The notes under the pieces were generated by a model, which was not told the origin of the DNA, ran no database searches, and saw nothing but the letters and a program-made list of their open reading frames with translations. The position numbers and the translations under genes were made by a program. A DNA stretch of 64,000 bases from Aureimonas sp. AU12 (lineage in GTDB: Bacteria; Pseudomonadota; Alphaproteobacteria; Rhizobiales; Rhizobiaceae): NCBI RefSeq assembly GCF_001463705.1, contig NZ_BBWH01000004.1:124001-188000 (forward strand), read 5' to 3'. Position 1 is the first letter of the stretch. Each line of letters starts with the position of its first letter. Shown piece after piece: positions 45,564 to 54,468 of this stretch.

Positions 45564-46501
45564 GAGGGCGATCCCGTCGGGTTGAGGTCGAAGAGCGAGG
45601 CCGCAGCCGTGTGCAGCCCGTGGCGCACGCAGCGGTCGGCATCGAGCGGATGGAACGCGCCGAACCCGGCGAGGGCGAACGCCGTCTCATAGAGCTGGGC
45701 GATGGGTCCGGAGGCAAGAAGCGCGGCCCCTGTCAGATCGCCGTAGCGGGCCTTCGCGCCAGCGATCTCCATGCCGATCAGCGTGCCCGACAGCCGCGCG
45801 AGCTGCTCGTCGGACGAGCGGCCCGCCAGCAGCCAGCCCGCCCGGATCTGGAACAGCCGACTGGTGAGGAGCGCCGGCTCGGCCAGCACGTCGCGCACGG
45901 CTTCCGCGAAGGCCGGCAACGCGGGGTCCACCCCCTCGGCGCCCTCGACGGCCTGGCGCAGGATCGACGCGGTGCGTAGATGCTGGAACAGTTCGCCCGT
46001 CATGAAGGACGAGAACGCATCGATCGACCCGTCCTCCAGCCGCACCCATTTGGAATGCGTGCCGGGCATGCAGACGAAGCCGGTGCGGTAGCCGTCGGCG
46101 ACGACACCGAGAAGCTGCGTCTCCTCGCCGCGCATCACGTCGGGTTCGGTGGCGCTGCGCTGGGCGAGGCCTGGCAGGATGAAGACCGGCCGCCGGGTTC
46201 CCGGCACGCGGGTCGCCTGCGCGGCCAGCCCGTCCAGGCCGATCGGCGTATCGAGATAGGCGGCTTCGATCCAGCCGGTGCGCGAGCCCACCATGCCGCA
46301 CATCATCGCGGGCGCACCATCGGGCAGGCCGAGCGCCGCCAGATGCCCCTCCAGCACCGTCTCGAAGCCGCGCTCGGTGGCGCTCGTCAGCCCGTCGGGG
46401 CCGCGACGCTCGCCGAGAACCGTCCCGTCGGCCGAGCAGGCCCATGCGCGAAACGACGTGGTGCCCCAATCGGCGGCGGCATAGGCGGGGATCGCACTCA
46501 T
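45560..46501 (-). CDS. dgoK: 2-dehydro-3-deoxygalactonokinase
   Basis: 313 residues. The DgoK pattern is YAAADWGTTSFRAWACSADGTVLGERRGPDGL at the N-terminus (phosphate loop DWGTTSFR), MMCGMVGSRTGWIEAAYLDTPIGL, VMRGEETQLLGV and FVCMPGTHSKWVRLEDGSIDAFSSFMTGELFQHLR. It phosphorylates 2-keto-3-deoxygalactonate, the step before DgoA in the De Ley-Doudoroff pathway. It overlaps by 4 bp both the lactonase upstream and dgoA downstream, so all three are strictly co-translated. Confidence 0.95.
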   Translation of the reverse strand: MSAIPAYAAADWGTTSFRAWACSADGTVLGERRGPDGLTSATERGFETVLEGHLAALGLPDGAPAMMCGMVGSRTGWIEAAYLDTPIGLDGLAAQATRVPGTRRPVFILPGLAQRSATEPDVMRGEETQLLGVVADGYRTGFVCMPGTHSKWVRLEDGSIDAFSSFMTGELFQHLRTASILRQAVEGAEGVDPALPAFAEAVRDVLAEPALLTSRLFQIRAGWLLAGRSSDEQLARLSGTLIGMEIAGAKARYGDLTGAALLASGPIAQLYETAFALAGFGAFHPLDADRCVRHGLHTAAASLFDLNPTGSPS

Positions 46502-47385
46502 TCGGCGGACACCTTGACGCGGGCCTCGGGCAGCCCGCGGGCTCCCGGCGAGAACAGGAACGTCATGCCGCCCTTCGGATCGGCCCCGCGCTCGGCTTCG
46601 TCCATGCCCTCCGTGGCGGAGGTGACGAGCAGCCGGTCGAAGGCGGAACCGACGAAGATCGGGCAGGTCGGGCGCGTCGCCGGAAGCGCGATCGTGCGAA
46701 GGCGCTTGCCCTCGGGCGAATAGACGTCGAGGCAGGAGGCGCCCCAGCGTGCGTTCCAGATCAGACCTTCGGCATCCACCACCGCGCCGTCGAGACCACC
46801 CTCCCCGCCGCGATGGTCATAGAGCGCCGAGGGCTCGCCGGTCGGAAAGCCCGTGGCGGGATCGAGCGGCACGCGATGCAGGATGCCCTCGTGCGTGTCG
46901 GTAAAGTAGCCGACGGTGCCGTCCGGCGAGAAGGAGATGGCGTTCGGAATGGTGATGCTGGCATAGAGCCGGCGCAGCTCGCCACGGAAGAACCAGTAGA
47001 TGGACCCCGCGCCGGTCTCGGCCTTGCGCCCCATCGTGCCGATCCACAGCGCCCCGCAGGGGTGCACCCGGCCGTCGTTCGAACGGGTCCGGCCGTTGTC
47101 GTCCTCGAGCCGCGTGTGCAGCTCCAGCCGACCGGTCGCGACGTCGCGCACGTACAGGCCATCCGCGGTGGCGACGAGCTGGCGATGATCGTCGATGACG
47201 GCGAGTTCGCTCGCCATCATCGGCAGGTCGTGGATCCGCGTCTCGCCTGTGGCAATCTTCGCCTCGAACAGCTTCTTTTCGAGGATGTCGAACCACCAGG
47301 CCGTGTCTGTGCGGTGATCGTAGGCCGGCCCCTCGCCGAGATGGCAGCGGTGGTCCGACAGGACGCCGATCGCGACGTCGTCCAT
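46498..47385 (-). CDS. SMP-30/gluconolactonase-family sugar lactonase
   Basis: 295 residues, six-bladed beta-propeller. HRCHLGEGPAYDHRTDTAWWFDIL holds the metal-binding Glu. NDGRVHPCGALWIGTMG carries the metal Asn/Asp region, SITIPNAISFSPDGTVGYFTDT the Asn, and LDGAVVDAEGLIWNARWGASCLDVYSPEG the Asp. It should hydrolyse the D-galactono- or L-arabinono-lactone made by the dehydrogenase encoded at 50478. ATG 47385 lies 8 bases after GGGAG and fits homologues. It is the first gene after the terminator-like hairpin at 47468-47501. Confidence 0.88.
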   Translation of the reverse strand: MDDVAIGVLSDHRCHLGEGPAYDHRTDTAWWFDILEKKLFEAKIATGETRIHDLPMMASELAVIDDHRQLVATADGLYVRDVATGRLELHTRLEDDNGRTRSNDGRVHPCGALWIGTMGRKAETGAGSIYWFFRGELRRLYASITIPNAISFSPDGTVGYFTDTHEGILHRVPLDPATGFPTGEPSALYDHRGGEGGLDGAVVDAEGLIWNARWGASCLDVYSPEGKRLRTIALPATRPTCPIFVGSAFDRLLVTSATEGMDEAERGADPKGGMTFLFSPGARGLPEARVKVSAE

Positions 47386-47467
47386 GGGCAGTGCTCCCTC
47401 AACCGGCACGACTCGCTCGCGCACCGCGTAGCTTCTTCGGCATCGGGGTGCCGGATCGCGGATGTGG

Positions 47468-47501
47468 TGAAAAGGGCCGGCAGCACGCGAAGCCGGCCCT
47501 T
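47468..47501 (-). terminator. Terminator-like hairpin between the sugar-acid dehydratase and lactonase genes
   Basis: AAGGGCCGGC (47472-47481) and GCCGGCCCTT (47492-47501) form a perfect 10-bp stem, followed on the minus strand by TTTTCACC. It lies 10 bp after the dehydratase stop, in a 125-bp gap, and probably splits the galactose cluster into separately transcribed parts. Confidence 0.75.
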
Positions 47502-47510
47502 CGAACGCTC

Positions 47511-49364
47511 TCAGTGGTTGTCGCGCGGCACGCCCTTGGTCTGCGCGAGGCGCTGGTACTGCACGGCGTTTTCCAGAACCGCGCCGGTCTCCATCTGGCC
47601 GACCAGCGTGCGCTGGATTTCCTGCCAGGGGGTCTGGTGCTCGGGATACTTGTAGCCGCCCTCGCTTTTCAGCGCGGCGCGCCGCGCGTTCAGCTCCTCG
47701 TCGGAGATGAGGATGTCGGCCGTACCGCGCCCGAGATCGATGCGCACCCTATCGCCGGTCTTCAGCACCGCGAGATTGCCGCCGGCCGCCGCTTCCGGCG
47801 AGGCGTTGAGGATGGAAGGGCTGCCCGACGTGCCGGACTGGCGACCGTCGCCGATGCAGGCGAGCGAAGTGACGCCGCGCTTGATCAGGTAGTCGGGCGC
47901 CCGCATGTTCACGACCTCGGCCGCGCCGGGATAGCCGATCGGACCGGCGCCACGCATGAAGAGGATCGTGTGCTCGTCAATGGCCAGCGCCGGGTCGTCG
48001 ATGCGGTGGTGGTAGTCCTCGGGCCCGTCGAAGACCACGGCGTTGCCCTCGAAGGCGTTGAGGTCGTTCGGGTTCACGAGATAGCGCTCGCGGAACTCGG
48101 GCGAGATCACCGAGGTCTTCATGATCGCAGACGAGAACAGGTTGCCGCGCAGGACGAGGAAGCCGGCCTTGTCCTTCAGCGGGTTGTCGTAGGTGCGGAT
48201 GACCTTGTCATCCTCGATCTTTGCGCCGCGGCAGTTGTCGCCGATGGTGCGACCGTTGACGGTCATCGCGCTCTCGTTGATCAGACCCTGCTCCATCAGC
48301 TGGTTGACCACCGCGGGCACGCCGCCGGCATGGTAGTAGTCCTCGCCGAGATATTCGCCGGCGGGCTGCAGGTTCACCAGCAGCGGGATCTCCTCGCCGT
48401 ATGTCTGCCAGTCGTCAACCGTCAGCTCGACGCCGATGTGGCGGGCGAGCGCGTTGAGGTGGATCGGCGCGTTCGTCGAGCCGCCGATCGCCGAGTTGAC
48501 GCGGATGGCGTTGATGAACGCGTCCTTCGTCAGGATGTCGGAGGGCTTGAGGTCCTCGTTGACCATGTCGACGATGCGAAGGCCCGTGCGATACGAGACC
48601 TCCTGCCGGTCGCGGTAGGGCGCGGGGATCGCCGCCGAGCCGGGCAGCTGCATGCCCAGAGCCTCGGCGAGCGAGTTCATCGTCGTCGCCGTGCCCATCG
48701 TGTTGCAATAGCCGGTGGAGGGCGCCGAGGAGGCGACCAGCTTGACGAAGCCGGCATAGTCGATCTCGCCCTTGGCCATCAGTTCGCGGGCCTTCCAGAC
48801 GATCGTGCCCGATCCCGTGCGCTCGCCCCGGAACCAGCCGTTCAGCATCGGGCCGACCGAGAGCGCGATCGCCGGGATGTTGACGGTCGCCGCCGCCATC
48901 AGGCAGGCGGGCGTGGTCTTGTCGCAGCCGATCGTCAGCACCACGCCGTCGAGCGGATAGCCGTAGAGAATCTCGACGAGGCCGAGATAGGCGAGGTTCC
49001 GGTCGAGGCCCGCGGTCGGGCGCTTGCCGGTCTCCTGGATCGGATGGACCGGAAACTCGATGGCGATGCCGCCGGCCTCGCGGATGCCCTCGCGCACGCG
49101 GGTCGCGAGTTCCATGTGGTGGCGGTTGCAGGGCGAGAGGTCCGAGCCGGTCTGCGCGATGCCGATGATCGGGCGGCCGGACTGCAGCTCTTCCTGGCTC
49201 AGGCCGAAGTTCATGTAGCGCTCGAGATAGAGCGCGGTCATGTCGGCATTGTCGGGATTGTCGAACCAGGCGCGCGAGCGCAGCGTCGTGGCGGCACGTC
49301 CGTGGCCGCGGCTGCCCTTCGGGCTGGTCAGTCCGCCGGTCGCGGTCGTCAGGTCGTTGCCCAT
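47511..49364 (-). CDS. IlvD/Edd-family sugar-acid dehydratase (L-arabinonate/D-galactonate type)
   Basis: 617 residues. The iron-sulfur cysteines lie in [29 protein letters not shown] and [67 protein letters not shown] and the C-terminal [20 protein letters not shown] separate sugar-acid dehydratases from true IlvD. L-arabinonate dehydratases of this group also act on D-galactonate and D-fuconate, which fits a mixed galactose/arabinose locus. It makes 2-keto-3-deoxy acids for DgoK-DgoA and AraD1. A strong GAGGAGAC precedes ATG 49364. Confidence 0.9.
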   Translation of the reverse strand: MGNDLTTATGGLTSPKGSRGHGRAATTLRSRAWFDNPDNADMTALYLERYMNFGLSQEELQSGRPIIGIAQTGSDLSPCNRHHMELATRVREGIREAGGIAIEFPVHPIQETGKRPTAGLDRNLAYLGLVEILYGYPLDGVVLTIGCDKTTPACLMAAATVNIPAIALSVGPMLNGWFRGERTGSGTIVWKARELMAKGEIDYAGFVKLVASSAPSTGYCNTMGTATTMNSLAEALGMQLPGSAAIPAPYRDRQEVSYRTGLRIVDMVNEDLKPSDILTKDAFINAIRVNSAIGGSTNAPIHLNALARHIGVELTVDDWQTYGEEIPLLVNLQPAGEYLGEDYYHAGGVPAVVNQLMEQGLINESAMTVNGRTIGDNCRGAKIEDDKVIRTYDNPLKDKAGFLVLRGNLFSSAIMKTSVISPEFRERYLVNPNDLNAFEGNAVVFDGPEDYHHRIDDPALAIDEHTILFMRGAGPIGYPGAAEVVNMRAPDYLIKRGVTSLACIGDGRQSGTSGSPSILNASPEAAAGGNLAVLKTGDRVRIDLGRGTADILISDEELNARRAALKSEGGYKYPEHQTPWQEIQRTLVGQMETGAVLENAVQYQRLAQTKGVPRDNH

Positions 49365-49413
49365 GGTCGTCTCCTCGTTCGGCCTCGAGCCCGATGGGCG
49401 AGGCGGTGGATGG

Positions 49414-50475
49414 CTAGATCGCGGAAAAGCGGAAGATCGAGCGGTGGCGATAGACGCCGCCGGGGTCGAGCCGGGCGGACGGGAAATCCGGCCGGTTCGG
49501 CGTGTCGGGATAGAGCTGCGGCTCCAGGCAGAAGGCGTCGCCCATCCGGTAGGACTGGCCGTTCTTGCCGGACCGCGTCCCGTCGAGGAAGTTGCCGGAA
49601 TAGAACTGGACGCCCGGCTGGTCGGTCAGGAGTTCCAGCAGGCGGCCGCTCGACGGATCCTCGACCCGCGCGGCGAGGCGCGGCTCGCCGCCAGACGCAC
49701 CGTCGATGCAGTAATTGTGGTCGTAGCCCCGGCCACGCCGGATCTGCTCGTGCCCCTCGCGGATCCGCGCCCCGATCGGCTGCAACACCCGGAAATCGAA
49801 GGGCGTGCCGGCGATGGGCGCCGGCCCGCCTTCGGGGATCGAAACCGCGTCGATCGGCAGATAGGTCTCGGCGTGAATCGCGATCCGGTGCGCGAGAACG
49901 TCCGTGACCGACGCCGCGCCGCCGAGGTTGAAGAAGGAATGATTGGTGAGGTTGACCACCGTCGGCTTCGTCGTGCGCGCCTCGAAGGCGATCTCCAGCG
50001 CGGCCTCGCCGACGAGGCGGTAGGTCAGCGCAACATCGAGCGCGCCGGGAAAGCCGCCCTCGCCGTCCGCGCTCTGGTAGTGCAGCCTAACCGAGGCGTC
50101 GTCGGATCCCGCGATCGTCCAGAGCTGCCGGTCGAAGCCCTCCGCGCCGCCATGCAGGGCGTTCGGCCCATCGTTGGCGGCGATTTCGAAGGTCTCGCCG
50201 CCCAGCGAGAAGCGCCCGCCGGCGATACGGTTGGCATAGCGGCCGATCGTGGCGCCGAAGAAGTCGCGCGAGGCGACGTAGCCCGTAAGGTCGTCATGGC
50301 CGAGCACGACGTCGGCGAGCCCCCCGTCGCGGTCGCGAACGAAAAGCGCCTGCAGCACCGCGCCATAGGTCATCACCCGCGCCTCGAAGCCGGAGGCCGA
50401 GCGCAGCGTGACGAGTTCGACCTCGCGTCCGTCGGGAAGCCGGCTGAAGGGCTGGCGGGTGACGCCGGCGCCCAT
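49414..50475 (-). CDS. galM: Aldose 1-epimerase (galactose mutarotase)
   Basis: 353 residues. [59 protein letters not shown] (catalytic His), [16 protein letters not shown] (second catalytic His), [10 protein letters not shown] and [19 protein letters not shown] with [19 protein letters not shown] (catalytic Glu). It interconverts the anomers of galactose so that the dehydrogenase gets its preferred form. ATG 50475 starts 2 bp after the dehydrogenase stop. A longer in-frame reading would run through that gene and was rejected. Confidence 0.95.
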   Translation of the reverse strand: MGAGVTRQPFSRLPDGREVELVTLRSASGFEARVMTYGAVLQALFVRDRDGGLADVVLGHDDLTGYVASRDFFGATIGRYANRIAGGRFSLGGETFEIAANDGPNALHGGAEGFDRQLWTIAGSDDASVRLHYQSADGEGGFPGALDVALTYRLVGEAALEIAFEARTTKPTVVNLTNHSFFNLGGAASVTDVLAHRIAIHAETYLPIDAVSIPEGGPAPIAGTPFDFRVLQPIGARIREGHEQIRRGRGYDHNYCIDGASGGEPRLAARVEDPSSGRLLELLTDQPGVQFYSGNFLDGTRSGKNGQSYRMGDAFCLEPQLYPDTPNRPDFPSARLDPGGVYRHRSIFRFSAI

Positions 50476-50477
50476 GC

Positions 50478-51404
50478 TCAATCCTCCACGAAGGCTTCGA
50501 CGACATGACGCCGGCCCAGCAGGAACGCGTCCGCGACATGCTGGAGCGGAGACAGATCGACGTCGATCGCACCCGTCGCGGCGAGTTCGACGAAGCGGCG
50601 ATAGATCGCGGCATATTCGGCGTCGGGCTCGTCCACCATCGACCGGCCGTCGAGGGAAAGCTTCTTGCCGCCCTCGGCCAGCGTCAGCTTGCCCCGGGCG
50701 GTCTCGACATGGATGTTCCACGTCTCGCCACCGGTCTCGCGCCAGTCGAACTCGGCGCGGATGGGCAGGCCGGAGGCATCCGTGAACTCGAGGTCGGCGG
50801 CGATCGGCGCCGCGCGGTTCTCGGGGAACTGCAGGTCGGAGCGGCGCAGGAACATCGGCGACGGGAGGATCGCGGTTACGATCGACAGGGCGTTGATCCC
50901 GGGGTCGAAGACGCCGAGGCCGCCGGGCTCCCAGATCCAGGCCTGCCCCGGATGCCATTTGCGCACGTCCTCCTTCCACTCTATGTGGACGGAGCGGATC
51001 TCGGTCTCGGCCAGGAAGGCGCGTGCGGGCTCGACGGCGGGCGCGTAACGCGAATGCCAGGTGGCGAAGAGTGACACGCCCTTCTCGCGCGCCAGCGTCA
51101 CCAGCGGCTCGATTTCGCTCACCGAAGCACCCGGCGGCTTCTCGAGCAGCAGATGCTTGCCGGCCTGAAGCGCGGCGACGGCCTGCGCATGGCGCCCCTG
51201 CGGCGGCGTGCAGAGCGCGATCGCATCCACCGCTTCGCCCGAGGCGAGCAGCGCATCGATGTCGGGAAAATGCGGCAGGCCGTCGATCGAGGCGTTGCGG
51301 CTGGCGACGGCCGCGAGCTCGACGCCCTCGGTCTTGGCGATGGAGGGCACGTGCTGGTCGCGGGCGATCTTGCCGAGGCCGACGATGGCGAGACGAAGGG
51401 TCAT
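50478..51404 (-). CDS. gal: D-galactose 1-dehydrogenase, Gfo/Idh/MocA family
   Basis: 308 residues. The NAD(P)-binding Rossmann fold begins LRLAIVGLGKIARDQHVPSIAKT. VDAIALCTPPQGRHAQAVAALQAGKHLLLEKPPGAS holds the family EKP motif. KWHPGQAWIWEPGGLGVFDPGINALSI is close to Pseudomonas fluorescens Gal and to L-arabinose/D-galactose dehydrogenases. It oxidises D-galactose (and probably L-arabinose) to the lactone. Position, between galM (2 bp) and araD1 (11 bp), supports the assignment. Confidence 0.9.
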   Translation of the reverse strand: MTLRLAIVGLGKIARDQHVPSIAKTEGVELAAVASRNASIDGLPHFPDIDALLASGEAVDAIALCTPPQGRHAQAVAALQAGKHLLLEKPPGASVSEIEPLVTLAREKGVSLFATWHSRYAPAVEPARAFLAETEIRSVHIEWKEDVRKWHPGQAWIWEPGGLGVFDPGINALSIVTAILPSPMFLRRSDLQFPENRAAPIAADLEFTDASGLPIRAEFDWRETGGETWNIHVETARGKLTLAEGGKKLSLDGRSMVDEPDAEYAAIYRRFVELAATGAIDVDLSPLQHVADAFLLGRRHVVEAFVED

Positions 51405-51415
51405 GCGAATGGCCC

Positions 51416-52408
51416 TCAGAGCGCGCGAACGGAGACGGGCGCGGCCTCGGCGGTCGCCAGCGTGTTGACGAGCGGCAGCCGGAAGGGACGCGCCTCGATC
51501 TCGAACCGGTCGCCGTCCTGGGTCTTCACGCCGTGCGACACCGACAGGGTGGCGGTGCCGAAGAAGTGGACGTGCAGATCGCCGGGGCGGCGGAACAGGT
51601 CGTACTTGAAATGGTGATGTTCGAGATTGGCGATCGAATGGCTCATGTTCGCCTCGCCCGACAGGAACGGCTTGTCGAAGATGGTCTCGTCGCCGCGCGT
51701 GATCTTCGAGGTGCCCTCGACGCTATCGGGCAATTCGCCGACGATCAGCTCCGGTCCGAGCGAGGCCTGCCGCAGCTTCGAATGGGCGAGCCAGAGATAG
51801 TTGCCACGCTCCGTCACATGGTCTGAGAACTCGTTCGACAGGCAGAAGCCGAGCCGGAACGGCGTGCCGTCCGGGCCGATCAGATAGATGCCGGCGAGCT
51901 CGGGCTCTTCGCCGCCGTCGAGCGCGAAGGCGGGCGAGGTCAACGCCTCGCCGGGGCCGACGAGGCAGGAGCCGTCGCCCTTGTAGAACCATTCGGGCTG
52001 CACGCCGGCCTCACCGTCCTTCGGCTTGCCGCCCTCGACGCCCATCTGGAACATCTTCATCGAGTCCGTGACGTGCTCGCCGGCCTGCGCCTTGTGCATC
52101 TTGTCGCGCCCGTCGGCCGAGCCGAGATGCGTCAGACCCGTGCCCGCCACGACGAAATGTGCGGGATCGGCATGATGGATCGGCAGCGCGATGCGCCCCT
52201 GCGCCAGCGCCGCGTCGAGATCCACCGCCTCGCCCTTGCCGGCCGCCTCGGCGGCTTGCGCCAGCGACTGGCCCGCGGCGATCGCCGACATCGCGAGATC
52301 GTAGGTCGAGGCGACGCCCGGCAGCACGTGGGCCGCACCGTGATCGTCGCTCGCGACGACCTGCAGCGTGCCGTTGCGGTCTTTCACCTGAAGAAGCCGA
52401 AGTGCCAT
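51416..52408 (-). CDS. gguC: GguC/AraD1-family protein, L-2-keto-3-deoxyarabonate dehydratase-like
   Basis: 330 residues, related to the fumarylacetoacetase fold. LAQGRIALPIHHADPAHFVVAGTGLTHLGSADGRDKMH, PEWFYKGDGSCLVGPGEAL, GEEPELAGIYLIGPDGTPFRLGFCLSNEFSDHVTE and HFFGTATLSVSHGVKTQDGDRFEIEA are the AraD1/GguC pattern. GguC sits beside gguAB in Agrobacterium. The AraD1 reaction turns L-2-keto-3-deoxyarabonate into alpha-ketoglutarate semialdehyde. The semialdehyde dehydrogenase for the next step is not in the window. It is the first gene of this minus-strand operon. Confidence 0.88.
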   Translation of the reverse strand: MALRLLQVKDRNGTLQVVASDDHGAAHVLPGVASTYDLAMSAIAAGQSLAQAAEAAGKGEAVDLDAALAQGRIALPIHHADPAHFVVAGTGLTHLGSADGRDKMHKAQAGEHVTDSMKMFQMGVEGGKPKDGEAGVQPEWFYKGDGSCLVGPGEALTSPAFALDGGEEPELAGIYLIGPDGTPFRLGFCLSNEFSDHVTERGNYLWLAHSKLRQASLGPELIVGELPDSVEGTSKITRGDETIFDKPFLSGEANMSHSIANLEHHHFKYDLFRRPGDLHVHFFGTATLSVSHGVKTQDGDRFEIEARPFRLPLVNTLATAEAAPVSVRAL

Positions 52409-52714
52409 GGGATGTCCGAACTCGTACCTGACGGGAGGGCGGAACCGCGTCGCGCGGCGGGAGCATCGCCCCCTTCTCGAACGACTCCAAGGTGCCGGTC
52501 AATTGTCTGCTTTATTTCGAACGGCTCCGATCTTGTCAATCGGATGGGCCGCCCGCGGCCCTGCTTCTCGACACCGCAGCGCAGCATGGCTTCCGTCGCC
52601 AGCGCTCCACTCAGCCGCCGGTCGCAAGCCGTCATCGGCTGGACAAGTCGGCATGCTCTCACTACCCGTCACGCCATTCGACCAACCCGAACCATCATCG
52701 CCGGAGGAGGCGAC
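52409..52714. promoter_or_regulatory. Divergent control region between gguC operon and MATE gene (306 bp)
   Basis: Minus-strand CAGACAAT at 52502-52509 follows an AT-rich -10-like stretch (AATAAA), matching the arrangement at chvE. GGAGGAGG at the right end is the ribosome site of the MATE gene. No gene or repeat was seen. Confidence 0.4.
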
Positions 52715-54112
52715 ATGACCACGCTCGCCGTCCCGCACGCCCGCTCGATCCCCCTCTCCTGGACCGGCCATGCCAAGGCGATGATCCTCCTCGGCCTGCC
52801 GCTCGTCGGCGCGCAGCTCGCGCAGGTCTCGATCAACGTCACGAATACGGTGATCGTCGGGCAGCTCGGCACGGTCGAACTCGCGGCGGCGGTGCTGGCG
52901 ACGCAGACCTTCTATCTGTTCTGGATGTTCGGCTCGGGCTTTGCCTATGCGGTGATGCCGATGGCGGCCAGCGCCAACGGGCGGGCTGATATCCGCGGCG
53001 TGCGCCGCTCGGTACGCATGGGGCTCTGGGTCGTCTGCGCCTATGCCGCCATCACGATGATCCCGCTCTGGTTCACCGAGGCGATCCTCGTGGCGCTTCG
53101 CCAGGACCCCGGCGTCTCCGCCATGGCCGGCGATTACGCGCGCATCCTGCAATGGTCGATGCTGCCCTATCTCGCGACATTCGTACTGCGATCCTACTTG
53201 AGCGCGCTCGAGCGCCCACGCGCCGTGCTCGTCATCACGGTGCTCGGGGCGCTGGCCAATGCCGGCCTCAACTACGTGCTGGTGTTCGGCCATTTCGGCG
53301 CGCCGGCGCTGGGCCTTGCGGGCTCGGGCATCGCCTCGGTCTCGACGGCGATCCTCACGGTGGCGCTGCTCGTCGCCTTCACGCTGCGCGATGCCGCACT
53401 CCAGCGCTACGATCTCTACGTCCGGTTCTGGCGTCCGGACTGGGGCGCCTTTCTCGAAGTGGTCCGCCTCGGCTGGCCGATCGGGGCGACGATCCTCGCC
53501 GAAGTGGGCCTGTTCACCGCGGCCTCCGTGATGATGGGCTGGATCGGCACGGTCGAACTCGCCGCCCACGGCATCGCTCTGCAGATCGCCTCGGTGTCCT
53601 TCATGGTGCCGCTCGGCCTTGCCAGCGCCGCGACGGTGCGCGTCGGCACCGCGTACGGGCGCGACGACAGGTTGGGCGTCGGCCGCGCCGCCCGCACCGC
53701 GCTCGTCGTCGCCACCGCGATCTCGACCGGGGCGGCCCTCCTGTTCTGGACGATCCCGGCTCCGCTGATCTCGCTCTATCTCGACCTGCGCACGCCCGAC
53801 GCCGAGCGCGTCCTCCAGGCGGCGGTGCCGCTTCTGGCCATCGCCGCCGCCTTCCAGATCGTCGATTCCATCCAGGTCACGTCGAGCGGTATCCTGCGCG
53901 GATTGAAGGACACGCGCACGCCGATGATCTTCGCCGTCCTGTCCTACTGGGCGGTCGGCATGCCCGTCGCCTACACCCTCGCCTTCGTTTTCGAATGGGG
54001 CGGGGCCGGCGTCTGGTGGGGCCTTGCCATCGGCCTCGGCGTCGCCGCCGTTCTGATGACCGGCCGCTTCTTCGTCAAGGAGCGCCACGGGCGGGTGATC
54101 ATCGACGCCTGA
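52715..54112 (+). CDS. MATE-family multidrug/toxin efflux transporter
   Basis: 465 residues with about twelve membrane helices in two similar halves. ILLGLPLVGAQLAQVSINVTNTVIVGQLGTVELAAAVLATQTFYLFWMFGSGFAYAV opens the first, and LGWPIGATILAEVGLFTAASVMMGWIGTVELAAHGIALQIASVSFMVPLGLASAATVRVG opens the second; VDSIQVTSSGILRGLKDTRTPMI is the usual loop. It is a NorM-like cation-driven exporter in the inner membrane. An ideal GGAGGAGG site lies before ATG 52715. It stands alone, divergent from the galactose operon; nothing here indicates its substrate. Confidence 0.94.
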   Translation: MTTLAVPHARSIPLSWTGHAKAMILLGLPLVGAQLAQVSINVTNTVIVGQLGTVELAAAVLATQTFYLFWMFGSGFAYAVMPMAASANGRADIRGVRRSVRMGLWVVCAYAAITMIPLWFTEAILVALRQDPGVSAMAGDYARILQWSMLPYLATFVLRSYLSALERPRAVLVITVLGALANAGLNYVLVFGHFGAPALGLAGSGIASVSTAILTVALLVAFTLRDAALQRYDLYVRFWRPDWGAFLEVVRLGWPIGATILAEVGLFTAASVMMGWIGTVELAAHGIALQIASVSFMVPLGLASAATVRVGTAYGRDDRLGVGRAARTALVVATAISTGAALLFWTIPAPLISLYLDLRTPDAERVLQAAVPLLAIAAAFQIVDSIQVTSSGILRGLKDTRTPMIFAVLSYWAVGMPVAYTLAFVFEWGGAGVWWGLAIGLGVAAVLMTGRFFVKERHGRVIIDA

Positions 54113-54264
54113 TGGATTTTTGACGTGGAAGCATCGGCTTGTCGGGTTTGCCGGTCGTAAGGCGGCTTCTGCCGCATGCTCCGGGCGCGGCGTTGGCGGC
54201 CTTCCGGCGGCGCATCAGCGGCGCTCCGATCCAGCCTTCCAACCAGCCCACCAACCCTTCCAAC

Positions 54265-54400
54265 TCGTCATCCCGGGCTTGACCCGGGATCCATGCCGAA
54301 GCGCCTTCGGATTGCGAAGTGATTAAGAACGGCGTCCGTCAGTCGGTTCTGGTGAAATCGGGTCTGCGGCTGGGATCCCGGGTCGAGCCCAGGATGACGA
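54265..54400. repeat. Palindromic interspersed repeat in the 54113-54468 intergenic region
   Basis: The left arm (54265-54293) begins TCGTCATCCCGGGCTTGACC and contains CCCGGGATCCA. The right arm (54371-54400) is its near-exact reverse complement, ending CCAGGATGACGA. Each arm is itself partly palindromic. This CGTCATCCCGGGCTTG...CCCGGGATCC element is a family of extragenic repeats known from many Alphaproteobacteria. The rest of the 356-bp gap between the MATE and fuconate dehydratase genes holds no supported gene. Confidence 0.8.
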
Positions 54401-54468
54401 GGGTGAGATGTCGAGCCTCGTCCGATGTCACCCGCAACCCAGCCGCGACGGACGCACGGCCCTCCCCC

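Noticed and set aside
47391-49907. A plus-strand open frame of about 838 codons opposite the sugar-acid dehydratase
   Set aside because: No domain pattern; the minus strand encodes a full-length dehydratase with its iron-sulfur cysteines.
53971-54326. Short frames on both strands around the MATE stop and the palindromic repeat
   Set aside because: They overlap the MATE gene end or the repeat arms, and have no ribosome site or recognisable sequence.
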